Assembly (NCBI GenBank): GCA_030704615.1
Contig: CM060732.1
Coordinates: forward strand, 64,461,053 to 64,525,052
Source of the DNA: Takakia lepidozioides
Lineage: Eukaryota > Streptophyta > Takakiopsida > Takakiales > Takakiaceae
DNA length: 64,000 nt
Direction: 5' to 3'
Numbering within the stretch: position 1 is the stretch's first letter; each line of letters starts with the position of its first letter. A program made the position numbers and the translations under genes. The notes beneath the pieces were generated by a model. That model did no database searches. It saw only the letters and a list, made by a program, of their open reading frames with translations, and was not told the DNA's origin. Of the stretch, positions 22,491 through 33,599 are shown piece after piece.

Positions 22491-23150
22491 GACTTCAGTT
22501 TGAGTGAGCTCAACGCCACTGTGAGGAGTCTCGAAGGTTAAAAGCCCGTTGTCTGGCTTCGCACTCTTAGCACGATTCATCTGACCACTGCGACAGCTAT
22601 AGGGAGTTCTAAGTTCCTTGTAAATCCAACCCCCATCGTTGTGCCTTATCACGATGGGCCCGTTCTTGTAGGGACAAATGGAACTCTTAATATTTATACC
22701 ATCTACTACGGTACTTTCACTGCTGCCCAACTAGTACCCCTTATGCACAGCCCACATAATCCTTCTCCCCCAACAAGCCCACTGGCCTGCTCAACACAAA
22801 GCCCAGCGAAGGCCCTCAACAAGAAGACCCCCGGCGCCACTGACACCACGCCCCCGCAGCCTCTCCATACGCCTGGGCCAGTTACCGGATCACCACACGC
22901 ACCTCGCCAGTAGCTTCACTGGCGCGACTCCTCAAGCTTCTCCAACATGCTGCGATTCTGGATGGGCTACTCTTTGTTTGAGCAGCATGCTGTGGACGCC
23001 GAGCTACCACTCATTGAAGAAGAACGCTCCGGATTCGAACTGCAAAGCATTGGCCTCTGGCGACCATCTCTACTATAATAGTGCTTAAAAACAAAAACAT
23101 TGTATCTAGCTTAGCACTGGAAAACTAGATAGAGTCATCTCTCTCGAGTG
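22491..23150. other. Spacer beside captured fragments
   Basis: A proline-rich open stretch (22641-22913) shows no family match and is probably not a gene. Nothing else is recognised. Confidence 0.35.
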
Positions 23151-23154
23151 ATAG

Positions 23155-23330
23155 AAAACCCAAGAACACACTGTTGACACAAAACATGAAAACCAAACCA
23201 TCACTCTTAGAAATAGTAGTCGAGCCAGGGGCACCCCAAGCTATGGGGACTCCACCCCACAACAACCTACACTCCCATCATGAATACACTCAGATCTAAA
23301 CGCATGCAGGAGCTCGGTCGCGCAAGCTCA
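23155..23330. repeat. Second copy of the methyltransferase-splitting segment
   Basis: About 165 bp matches 16216-16380 at over 85%, including CGAGCCAGGGGCACCCCAAG and CTCCACCCCACAACAACC. The edges here sit in TCATCTCTCTCGAG (left) and CTCGAGAGAGATGA (right), an inverted pair. It may be a second insertion of the same small element or the remnant of a second methyltransferase-bearing element. Confidence 0.75.
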
Positions 23331-23511
23331 ACTCGAGAGAGATGAGCCGCGCGACTGCCGCTCTCGTGAAGATAAGACGGGTCAGGTGTCAAACTAAACT
23401 TGACACCTGATTTAACACTTGACCTAAATCCAAGTGTTAAATACAAATAACTAGCTTTATTCTAGCTAGTTTCACACTGTGCTTATTTAACTTGACAAAA
23501 AAACTAAAGTA

Positions 23512-23600
23512 GATTTCCCCTTTCTGCAGCTATCCCCCCAAAAACTGCGTCAAACGGAGCTCATTTGACAAAGATATGACCAACCAGGCTCTTTAAACAT
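23512..23600. repeat. Copy 2 of the 90-bp LTR-like segment
   Basis: Direct repeat of 20866-20955. The two copies bracket the PAS, glycolate oxidase and TruA fragments, as would be expected if these lie inside a non-autonomous LTR element. Confidence 0.7.
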
Positions 23601-24155
23601 AACACCCTTTAAAAAAAAGTAAACAAATACAAGGGAAAATCTATTTTCAATAACTTGTCTTGGTTCCCTGTTCTCTGGTTCCCTAAGAATTCCCTGGACT
23701 CATGCCTGGCTGATCTTAGATTCTTAACTCAATCGCTCCACAGTGGAATTACCATGATAAAGGTAATGTCTTCTCATCCATCCAGTCATGAGTAGAGGGG
23801 ACTTAGCGTTTTTTTGTCTCCCCTGCCATCTGTTTGTTTTCTTTGTGTCGAGTTTGATCGTGAGAGACGACAATCAGGACGGAGCTGTGTTTGCTTTCTT
23901 TTAGTGTCGAGTCTGATCATGAGAGACATCAACCATGTTCGTGAAGGAAAACAGGCTGGGAATTAAGCTGACGTCATTACCGCGGAAACACTACAAATCG
24001 TAACCCAAAACCCTAACCCTAACCCTTAGCGAACTGCCATGTTCGTGGAGGGAAACAGGTTGGGAATTAAGCGGGCGTTAGGCACATGAGAATTCAAAAT
24101 AATATATATATATTGAATTCCCCTGCCTCCTCGGGCATTTGGGTAGATGTCGTCG

Positions 24156-24381
24156 ATGATCGTCGTGAATTCATGATCATGAAGAAATTGAGTGCATTGA
24201 CACACTCAGTTCTGCGTTTTGGGGGGGTGGGGGGGGGGACAAAACGAATGTCCCCCCCCCCCCCCCCTGCCCGAGAACTGAGTGCGTCAACGCACTCAAT
24301 TTCTTCATGATCTTTTTCAAGATGATCATCGACGACAGTGTTGTGCGGGTCCGGATTTTCACCCCGGATACCCGGTGGGTT

Positions 24382-24414
<33 letters not shown>

Positions 24415-24580
24415 GGTGGTTGGAAAAAAGAAAAAAAACCTCTGGCCCCCCCCTCCCCGGGCTGAGAACTTAGTGCATCAACACACTCAATTTTTTCATG
24501 ATCATGATTTCAGGATGATCATTGACAACATCGACGACAGTGTTGTGCGGGTCCGGATTATCATCCCAGGTACCTGGCGG
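24156..24580. repeat. GC-rich fold-back repeat with poly-C, poly-G and a direct copy
   Basis: The arms 24156-24215 and 24271-24332 are inverted copies (GAAGAAATTGAGTGC against CACTCAATTTCTTC) around runs of G and C. A third copy at 24466-24560 repeats the right arm directly, including ACAGTGTTGTGCGGGTCCGG. Between them is an uninterrupted run of about 30 G (24384-24413). The structure could form hairpins or G-quadruplexes; the run length is likely to be unreliable in sequencing. Confidence 0.85.
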
Positions 24581-25039
24581 GTTAGGGTAAGTGTTTTTTT
24601 TATTGGAGATTTTTCGCCATTTGGCCGCCTGAAAATCCCCTTGGCAAATGAAACAAAGGGAAAAAAATTGCCAAATAAGGCAGTTTTCACCAAAAACTGG
24701 GGGTCTCAGAAAGGTCCTCGTCTGTGGATCCACGGTGGTAGCACAGATGTAGCCATGGCGGGCCCCATGCAGGATGATCTGACGGGCCAGATGAGGAGTG
24801 GGCTTAGGATTGTGGGGCCTCTTCCGTTTCCCAATGAGATGCTCGTCGCCAGTCTTGCGAGAACTATACACCTCATTTGTACCAAATAGCCTATGGTTTT
24901 CACATAGAAAGAGTTCCATTCGTCCTATGGCTTTCAACTATTTCTGTACTTCACCTTCTATTGCTTATCAACATCCATTTGATTCACAAAATATGGCAAG
25001 GGTGGAAATACATGTAGCCTACCAATTCGACCGGGTTAC

Positions 25040-25150
25040 CTATCCGGATCCGGACCCGTGCCATCACCAGAAACTCGAACCCTGACCTGGGTTCATTTTA
25101 AAACCGGACCCGGACCCGCGAGCTAGGTCCAGAACCCGTTAAACCCGCTA
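25040..25150. repeat. CCGGACCC-type degenerate short repeats
   Basis: Units such as ATCCGGATCCGGACCCG and ACCGGACCCGGACCCG recur. A similar style of repeat is seen at 33.88-34.64 kb. No gene is present. Confidence 0.65.
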
Positions 25151-25196
25151 CTCGCGAGCCAGAGTTGGTATAGCCATCTTCCCTAGTTCACTAGTT

Positions 25197-25270
25197 GACT
25201 TTCTAGAGAGTTCTATTTTCTAGAGAGTTCTACTTTCTATAGAGTTCTACTTTCTAGATAGTTCTACTAT
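25197..25270. repeat. 17-bp tandem repeat, four copies
   Basis: The unit TTTCTAGAGAGTTCTAC is repeated about four times with small changes. Confidence 0.85.
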
Positions 25271-25803
25271 TGTCAGTGGGTTGAAAAGCAACTCACTAGT
25301 GGGTGTGGCTGCTGCAGGAGTATACTTATAGGAACAATGACCAGAGAATGGTGGGGCTTGGTGAGAGTGGGCCAGGTGGGATCACAGCTTGGGGCTCGTC
25401 TTCAAGATGGAGTGCTTGGGGCTGGTGGAGGGTGGGACCAACTGCGTGAAGTGCTTGGGGTGGGAGTGCTTGGGGTTGACGAAGTAGGGCTGGGGGATTT
25501 GGGTCGATCGTCGTGCTTCTAAAGGGGACTCAATATGTCGTGTTTGCCGTATATTGCTGTGTTTGTCGTGTTTGGAGGTTTTGCCGTGTTCATTTCTTGG
25601 ACAGAGACATAAAACATCTCAAAAAAAAATTCATTCGTGGCGCATCATTGTTTTTAGTGGTTCTAGCTAACTGCAACCCATGAACATAAACAACAACTTT
25701 TGCGACCCCCAAATTATCATAGGTTGGAATCCACATTGGGTTTAGCAAAATGAGCACTTTGAGGTGAAATTGAATGAAAATGAAGAAACAAAATATTGTT
25801 GAA

Positions 25804-25999
25804 AAAAAAAAAGTATGACGCTCCCAAAGGAAGCGTAACTTATGGAGTCACTTAACTTATGGAGTCACTTCACCCCGAAGGACTACTGCCTTCCGCTACG
25901 AAGGTGGACACCTTCATGACACACCAAACCGTGGTTTGAACCCACAACCACATCCAACGTGGTATGTGGCCATTACCACTGGGCTACATGCTGCTTGTC
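25804..25999 (-). mobile_element. tRNA-derived SINE with target duplication
   Basis: On the minus strand the element starts with a tRNA-like head: an A box-like TAGCCCAGTGGTAATGG near 25985 and a B box-like GGGTTCAAACC near 25935. An unrelated body follows, then an oligo-T tail near 25805. The flanks are AATATTGTTGAA (25792-25803) and AATGTTGTTGAA (26000-26011), a 12-bp target duplication with one mismatch. It would be transcribed by RNA polymerase III and moved by LINE machinery. No tRNA gene is intended: the head lacks a full cloverleaf. Confidence 0.8.
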
Positions 26000-26011
26000 A
26001 ATGTTGTTGAA

Positions 26012-28060
26012 TAGGATGTTTGTGAGGCCTACTTTGGTAGGAATATGTTTGGGATGGTAATCATGTTTACTTGCATGGAACAATGTGATTAACCAACGAT
26101 GGAAAAATAATTTTAACAAACAATGTTATCCTAAGTTTCTACATATTTTCAACCTTAAATTTGCAATGTACTCATTTTGCACAATAATAAAAACACTAAT
26201 TTGCAAAATTTTAGATAATTTGAAGTGTTTTGCATATTTGTTATTTTCTCATGTGATTACAAAATGATGGTAGAAATTGCATTCATCATGTTCTTGTATA
26301 TGACCATGTGGTGTTAGAACTATTGTACTTATGGCCCCCGTGCATACACTGAATGACTACTTGCACTTATACAATGTTTATTGAGATTGTGCACAATTGG
26401 GTAATTGAGACATGCACAATATGTACAACCCCCCAAAAAATGGTTGGATCTTGAATCCAAAAATGAATTTGACAAAACTTAAAAGTGGATAGATTGTGCA
26501 ATCTAAAATTTCATTCAGGCAACTTCAATATGCCACGTGGCACAAAATTAGGACCTATAGTTTCTGACGATTGACGTCATACAACACCATGATCATATTA
26601 GGAGGCTCACAAATTAATAGCAACCCCCAATTCTTCAATGGATCTACTTTCTTTGCTTTGTTGAGCAGAGACGTTCAAAGCAAAACAAGAAAGAAAAGAT
26701 AGGTAGCATGTTTGTGTGTAGAGGGCTATCATTGGGTTGAGTTCCTAACTTGAAGCCTTACTAGTGTGAACGGGAGTGATACCGTCCATACAACATGGAG
26801 GGTAAGGTTGGGGGTTTCTCCCATATAAGCTCTATGTTGGGATGGTTCATGCTCTCTTTGAGCTGGTATTGTTTCGACTATCTTTTATGTTTGTGTTTGT
26901 GTTTGCTTTTGTGTTTGTCAGCACGGGGCAGTCTAATCATGCCTTCTTTTTGTTGCTTATACCATGTTCTTGCACAACAATGCCTTCAATTTCAACCAAT
27001 TGGAATCCAAATAAGCTGGTAGTATGTCCTTGAATGGACATTTTGAGCAATGCGCACATGTAATAATGACCCACTACCATGAAAATATTTTTCATGCATT
27101 AGCAAATGCAATTGCAGAAGACATTGAAAGTTTCAAGTTTTAAAAAAAAAATCAAGAATGAAATATATATGAATCATCAAAGATCAATGATTGCTCAATA
27201 AAAACCACACTTGAGCCTTCATGACTCACCTCCCCACCACATTAACAATAATTTTCTTCTTCCATTTATTGGTCTTTAGGGTGATGAACCCAATCTGGAT
27301 TTTTCTTCATATTGAAAGCAACTATTTTGCACCTAACTTGGACATTGTTGAAGCTTACTTTGGCAACTAACGCGATGGTGTTCATTGAAGGAGAGTTGTT
27401 GCCACTTCCAGGAACAAATATAGGTGTCCAAATTATCATTTTAGCGCCACTACGTTACTATGTCATTCCAGATTTTTGATTCGATGCTTAGTTCTTAGAT
27501 TCATTTTATACCATTATAAATCCAATGGAAATCATTCTACTAACTGATGGTACTTACTGTATGTATGGGCGGCGCCCCAAACCTTTTTTTTTTGGGTGCA
27601 TTCCATATTCATCATGCTGTATTTTTTAGAATTATTAAATAATGGATCATATAAAAATTCAATATATTGGAGATAAACTTTTCTTATTAACTAGATTACG
27701 TGAGTGTAGTGTCTAGAGACAAGTGGGAGAATCTATTTGATTATGTTTGACTATTGGAAATATTAGGGAGAATTGCACCTTATTTAACATTATGTAATTG
27801 CAAATTAAAGTCACAAAATCTAAATGCAATGGTCTTTGGTGCGAATTAGTAAAGGATAAATCAACATTATTATGGATTTCATGCACCATTTTCTTTAGTG
27901 TAAAAATTGTTCATTGATGTGATGATCTTCAAGTAAAATGCGAATCTCAAAAACCATAAATATGATTTTAAAGAAAATTATAAATGAAATGATGTATGAT
28001 TATTATATTATTAGTCAATTATACCTCCCATAAACACAATGTTGCTACATCACTATAGAT
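26012..28060. other. AT-rich intergenic DNA
   Basis: No open frame of interest and no family match on either strand. I see nothing but AT-rich sequence with a few short A and T runs. Confidence 0.5.
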
Positions 28061-28068
28061 TAAATCTC

Positions 28069-28995
28069 TTAAAATGGGTCTACAGTTGTTACAAGTTGGA
28101 GGCATGACAAATTACTGATTGTTTTATGATTATACAATAAATTCTCAACACTCTTACGAATTCCATCGCACATGGCATTTAGTGGTAGAATGGAAAATGG
28201 TTCTTCAATTTGAATGCCTACCTCATCTATGCAAAAAAGTGCTGCAGCACTCAAAAATATTGTAGGCACAACAAGCCAATGACATGAATCCCATAAAGCC
28301 AACGGCAATACAATATGCCATATGACAATGAATTGGGAAGTCAAGTGCGTGTAAGATAAAGGGATGGGAGTCTTGAATAAACGCTCACATGTCCCCACAT
28401 TGTCATGGAATTGGGTGATGTTTTGAGAAACAAAACATTTTGTAATTTCAGGCATGTTGGATTTGGCCAACATCTCCGATAATACTTGCAACACAAAATT
28501 AGGACGGTGGGTCGACTCCAATACAACTTCCACATCTTCGTCTTCTAGAATAGTTATCAATTCTTTACGCAAAAGATTGTCTCCCTCAAGGTGTTCCTTC
28601 ATACAATATGCCAATGCCTTCACATATTGTAAAAAACTACGGAGTATCAATGCATCTGCAGGATTATGCATCCATGTCAAAACTTGTCGAGAGATATCGC
28701 GCGAACGGTTCAATTGCAGACCCCAAGCCTTTCGAGCTTCGTCAAACCTTGTGTAGCAGGCGGTAGTGCGGAAACTCAACAATACAATCAAAGCAGCTGC
28801 TGAAAAGGCCAATGGCCCCGATGAAACACGTAGAGGCAAGAGGCCCCATGCTAAGTGTTGGTTGCTTGTAACTAATGCGTTGTACCCGGCCAATAATGCA
28901 GCATAACAAGTGAGGCAAATAACAACTGGCCACAAAGGAAAGCCTACAATACGGATCAAGTGTCGCGCATGTCGCGTGTTATTACGATGCAAAGC
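28069..28995 (-). CDS. VCCN/bestrophin-like chloride channel, large 3' exon
   Basis: The plant bestrophin-like family forms thylakoid chloride channels that tune the proton motive force. The 307-codon frame starts with L-H-R-N-N-T-R-H-A-R-H-L, directly after an acceptor (CCTAACAG), so it is an internal or last exon and not the true start. Hydrophobic segments follow (V-V-I-C-L-T-C-Y-A-A-L, F-S-A-A-A-L-I-V-L-L-S-F-R, and I-W-H-I-V-L-P-L-A-L-W), then the family signature E-V-G-I-Q-I-E-E-P-F with I-L-P-L. The frame is uninterrupted. The 5' exon with a transit peptide should lie above 29.0 kb but I did not find it. It may be a partial or retro-copied gene. Confidence 0.85.
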   Translation of the reverse strand, partial: ALHRNNTRHARHLIRIVGFPLWPVVICLTCYAALLAGYNALVTSNQHLAWGLLPLRVSSGPLAFSAAALIVLLSFRTTACYTRFDEARKAWGLQLNRSRDISRQVLTWMHNPADALILRSFLQYVKALAYCMKEHLEGDNLLRKELITILEDEDVEVVLESTHRPNFVLQVLSEMLAKSNMPEITKCFVSQNITQFHDNVGTCERLFKTPIPLSYTHLTSQFIVIWHIVLPLALWDSCHWLVVPTIFLSAAALFCIDEVGIQIEEPFSILPLNAMCDGIRKSVENLLYNHKTISNLSCLQLVTTVDPF

Positions 28996-29262
28996 TGTTA
29001 GGATTTTTCCTTGTCATTATGTCTTTTTATTGTTGGTTACACAATGATTATAACTTCCTAGGACATTAATGCTCAAAGTTCTGAAACAAATTGAGTACAA
29101 CCATGAATAATTAGGAATGTCTAGACATGTTTTCGTGTGTATGAGATATCACTTTTCCATCTATCTCTATGCAAGTGAATGTCCTTGGTATACTTTCTGT
29201 GAGAATCTCCTTCTAGACTGTCTTATGACACAACTAGGTTCTCAACCAAAGAAGAATAACCA
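28996..29262. other. Upstream of the bestrophin-like exon
   Basis: Should contain the intron or 5' exon of the channel gene; none is recognisable. Confidence 0.35.
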
Positions 29263-29700
29263 CTCTGGTAACCACTCATTTTGAGTGGTAAAAGACACCT
29301 AACCACTCTAGCCGAAGGGCGATGAAGAACCAATGGATTTGGACAAGTCAATGGTAAAAGACACGATGTGTCACTAGTGATTAAGGTCAGTGGTTACAAT
29401 CATTTGCCTCCGAGTCCATCTATTCGCTGACGTGTCACAGTGGTAAACTAACCATTGTGAAACATAGTGATTCTAACCACTTCCATCCCATGCGACGTGA
29501 CCATAACAAATCCGTCAATGATACTCAGCAACATCCTAACACGTGGTTTTTCCGTGGACACGTGGAAGTAGCCAGTCCGTGTCGATGATATTGGACTATA
29601 TATAGACACGTGTCCATTTCCCCATTGGACACGTGTCATATTTTCGGTGCCATAAAATGGATGTAGTGAAAAATGCAATGACTTCACAAACAACTATGTT
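29263..29700. other. Possible MITE-like segment
   Basis: It starts with GGTAACCACTCATTTTGAGTGG, an internal small palindrome, and contains repeated TAACCACT words on both strands and several ACACGTG words. The motif resembles 6450-6480. No target duplication could be defined. Confidence 0.35.
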
Positions 29701-31690
29701 GGTGAGCATTAAATAACTCACATAGTCACAAAATGAGAATAAACACTACATATATCACTAACGGAGTGGTTATGTGAGTGAATGACATCTCTCATTTAGA
29801 CTTCATTTTGTACTAATTTCATGTAGTTTTATAAATAGGTCAATGTTATTATTCACTGGTGTGAATTAAAATTATGATTCTAGTGGTAGTTTGTTAGACG
29901 TCTACCAATATTGATCTAGTTAGGTTGCTAAAACCATTGGCTCAGTCATCCAACGTGTCCCACTGAGTAGGAACTATATTTGAATGATTACTACTTGGTA
30001 TGTAAGTGATTCACAGGGGTCACTATATGAATTTTTTCCATATCACGTGCGTACGAAGGTATATTTATACTAGGCTATATTTTTTTTTTAAATCATTTTT
30101 TCTGTTTTGGGTACTATCCGAGGATGCTTCCTGCAATCTAAATGTGCGTCAGATCCGAGGATGAACTCATGAGTATATTCTTCCATGGCACCCGATAAGT
30201 TAGTACGCTCCAAGTCTTGGCAGGGTGTATTTTTCGTGATCATGTGGGATCCGACGGGACCCAACGAGAACAATGACAACATCTTCTGACACTGACAACA
30301 TGGTTTGCCTTTGATCATTCTACATGGTGTCCTCATCGATGGAGAAAACCAATTCACTGCATATCAATCACTCTGTGCGTTGGGACTGGAGAACAATCTG
30401 CCCAGCAATCCGCACTTGTAAGGTAGCCTACCCGAATATGTACCAACCGCTAACCCAATACCAACGGGCTTGAGAATCTTCCACGGGTCCCATCCACAAG
30501 TGGCAAAACTGCGTGTAGTAAGGGGGTGCTTTGAGAGACTTTGCAACATGTTTAAGTCAATGGAGAAAATGTGGTCAAAGGACCTTACACCTTACAGTCA
30601 AGGCTCCCATTGTGCTGAGTCATACTCTTGCCAATGCAAGAGAGCGACCCAGGGACACGCAGGACACAGGTTGGAAATTTTAGTCAACAGAGCCTCGGAA
30701 TGTCGACACCCGTCCGTTTGATTATGGGTTCGCCCTTCCTGACTCCTCATGATGCAAGTTGTGCAGAGCTTATATACCCAATTGTGCATCGTCAGTGTCC
30801 GCAACATGAGTTTCAGGGCAAATTGGGCTCTCATCTCGCTTTTCAGACCAGTGGATTTGGTGCAGAGTCGGCCATACCCAACGTGATTAGTCGGGGCATT
30901 CGAGTTTTGGCAATCTGGTGGAAATTGTGAAGAAAGTGAGGTTCTGCCATCCTGAATTTTTGGTTTGGATTGAATGTACCCAGCCAGGTGAGGTTTGTCA
31001 ATGCAGCAAGAACGTCTTAGTCCGCACAGGTATGTAGATTACGTATTCCTGGGTGAAGAGGATTGGGATTGATACTTCTCTGATTGAGCTTCTTGATTTC
31101 ACCTAAGAGGATCCGTTCTCGTCGTAGTATGTGGTTTGCACCATTTTCTGGGCTGAGCTGCCTAATACCGGTGTACATCACTCTTGTATGGTGTGGTTTG
31201 AATGGTCGCTTCAAATTTTTGTGGAACTTCGCCTGAGGCTCCACCTTGCCTTGCAGAAAAAGAGATCGTCTACCTGCCTCAATTGCTTCACTACGTGTGC
31301 TGGAGACTTTACCCACAAAATTTGATCGACCACGTAGAGAGATTGTAACGAGGTTATATCTCGAGAGCTTTAAATTATTTCAGACCGGCCGTACACACAC
31401 TCGAAGGAGATGTGAGACCTGTGCTCTTAACTACTGACAATCCGGGTTTCTGTGTGTGCATCGCTATATTGCGAAGGTACACATTGAGCACTGAACAGAA
31501 GGTTGAAGAGAACTAGAGCAATGCGGGGTGTCCAATTCCTCCCTTATGGATTCATTAAGGTCACTCACAGAAATCGTTCCAAGATCTAGTCACTTCAGGA
31601 GGACCTAGGAAACATGACGTGATTCTTGCTTGAGCTGACCACAATTTGTCGACCGACTTCTAAGCCATTGCCCTTTCTATGGTACTTGCA
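29701..31690. other. No recognisable gene
   Basis: Short frames only (for example 30088-30357 and 30470-30930), without family similarity. The last 200 bp presumably hold the promoter of the O-methyltransferase gene. Confidence 0.4.
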
Positions 31691-31691
31691 G

Positions 31692-33427
31692 ATGTCTGAA
31701 GCTATGGCAAGCACTGATGCAACGCAGAGAATGGATCCTATTACTCCAGAATTACAAGCGCAAGCCATGAAAGTTCTCTCCCCTCTCATCTTTGGGCTCG
31801 CAGCGGCTATGACGCTTAAGACAGCAGTCGTTCTGGGCCTCCCCGACATTATTGCAAAAGCAGGGTCCGAAGGTACACTTTCTCTACAACAAATAGCGTC
31901 CCATCTCCCCAGTGAATCTGTTGATGAGCAAGCACTTTCGCGCGTGATGAGGGCTTTGGTGCAATATGGGATCTTCTCCGCAAGACAAGTTACGGATTCC
32001 GGAAACGTTTCTGTCCGATACGGGTCCACCCCTGCTTCGAAGATGTTGGTACAGCAGAACAATCCAAAGAGTGTTGCAACTTGGGTGTTGCTTCTTAATC
32101 TCCAAAGGGTCCAGGCGCCATGGCAGCACTTTCATGAGACTATCTTATACGGAAAGAATGCGTGGGAAATTGAGCATGGAAAGGTATGAACCCAACACAT
32201 GATGTGCATTTTCCTGGTAGCTTAAGTTTTATGTCATTGGCCCAGTAGCTGTTTCTTCAGGCCCTTCCAGTTTGAATCAACTTTGTATCGTCAGTGTTAT
32301 AATCTTCAACGAACAGTTCATTGTGTTTCTGCATTGTGGCAGAACTTGTGGGAATACACAGAGGATGACCAAGAATTTAAGGATCTTCTCAATGGAATGA
32401 TGGGATCCAGTACTGTACAGATAGTTGATGCTATCAAGGGGTATGAGGGTTTTAAAGAGATGAAGACGCTTGTTGATGTTGGCGGTTGCGAGGGTCACAC
32501 GCTTGCAAGTATTGTGGCTGCGCATCCTCACATTCACGGAATCAACTTCGATCTGCCACATGTCATTGCTGCGGCACCTAATTTTCCTGGTATGAAATTA
32601 TAATGCTTGTGCTGCAGGTCCTAGTCGCAATCTACCAATGTTTATATCTGAATTCTGGGGACATGAGAGCTGGTTATTGCGACACAAAGACTTTAAGACT
32701 TGATTGGTGGCGTGTAAGTTTCCCCCTTCACATAAGGTTGACAATGGGAATGCTTGATCCCTCAGCGGGTGTTATTCAAGACTGCTGAAAGTCCACTTTT
32801 TAATTTCAGGAGTGGAGCACGTTGCAGGAAGTTTACTAGACAACATACCCAGTGGTGATGCCATCCTCATGAAGGTGAGAACTATTTTTAGACTTGCAAC
32901 CAGGAATTTAGCAATGATCCTTTCTGGTGTATCAATCCCTGGTACCAGAAGTGTAACCCTACATCTTGAAGATTGCATGCAGAGAGGTTCATAGATACAA
33001 GTATTGTTATCTTGAGCAAGGAGGCCTGACCAAAATTGGAGGCCACTGATAGTAAATAGTGCACATTATACAACATTATTATGGGAAGGATTTAAGACAT
33101 ATCGAACCATCCAATTGCATTGTGCAGAATGTCATGCATCTATTTGGCGATGAGCCCTGCCTCAAAATCCTTGAGAATTGCAAGAAGGCACTACCAGTCA
33201 ATGGGAAAGTACTAATTTACGATCCAATAATACCATCTGTGGTGGAAGGAAGTAATAGTCCATACAAAGGTGTGACTCCTATAATGGATCTGTTATTGTT
33301 GGTCCACGCTGGAGGCGTTGATCGGACAGAAGAGGAATGGAGAAAACTATTGTCTGATGGTGGATTTACGAGGGTCAGGTTTCTTTACTTTGAACCTCAA
33401 CACTGGTTGATTGAAGCATGTCAGTGA
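31692..33427 (+). CDS. Caffeic-acid-type O-methyltransferase, four exons, apparently complete
   Basis: Transfers a methyl group from S-adenosylmethionine to the hydroxyl of a small phenolic substrate in the cytosol. Exons are 31692-32183, 32343-32589, 32810-32874 and 33128-33427; all borders are GT..AG and the phases agree, giving 367 residues, the normal length of the plant COMT family. The N-terminal dimerisation helices carry M-T-L-K-T-A-V-V-L-G-L-P. The SAM site is L-V-D-V-G-G-C-E-G-H (the usual third Gly is Cys), followed by I-N-F-D-L-P-H-V. The catalytic His is in N-V-M-H-L-F-G-D-E, where the usual Asp after His is Leu. The late Glu is kept in R-T-E-E-E-W, but the usual Glu of strand V-x-V-x-E is Asp (L-I-Y-D-P). 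The substrate is unknown; the enzyme may have diverged. Confidence 0.88.
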
Positions 33428-33599
33428 CCTTCTCTTGTCATGGGAGTGATGACTACTGTTGAAGGCTCAGAAATAGGACACTGAAGCAAATGCTCAGTCA
33501 ATCAACTTTCAAGCACAGAAAGACTATGAACACACTGAAGATAATTTCATAACAAAGTTCTTCTTGAACTCTTGGTATACAACAGAGGGTTCGAACAGG

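Noticed and set aside
22641-22913. Proline-rich ORF as a gene
   Set aside because: No family match, composition explained by C-rich DNA, and it lies in retroelement debris.
24003-24030. Telomere-like CCCTAA repeats
   Set aside because: Only about three units, inside ordinary sequence, and of TTAGGG rather than the usual plant TTTAGGG spacing. Too short to call an internal telomere.
24338-24889. 183-codon ORF over the poly-G run
   Set aside because: Its openness depends on the G run and the repeat; no recognisable protein.
25915-25999. Minus-strand tRNA gene
   Set aside because: A and B box-like words are present, but no acceptor stem or anticodon arm folds convincingly. Tail and target duplication show it is a SINE head.
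30088-30930. Several 60-100-codon ORFs
   Set aside because: Overlapping on both strands with no recognisable motifs; typical of chance frames.
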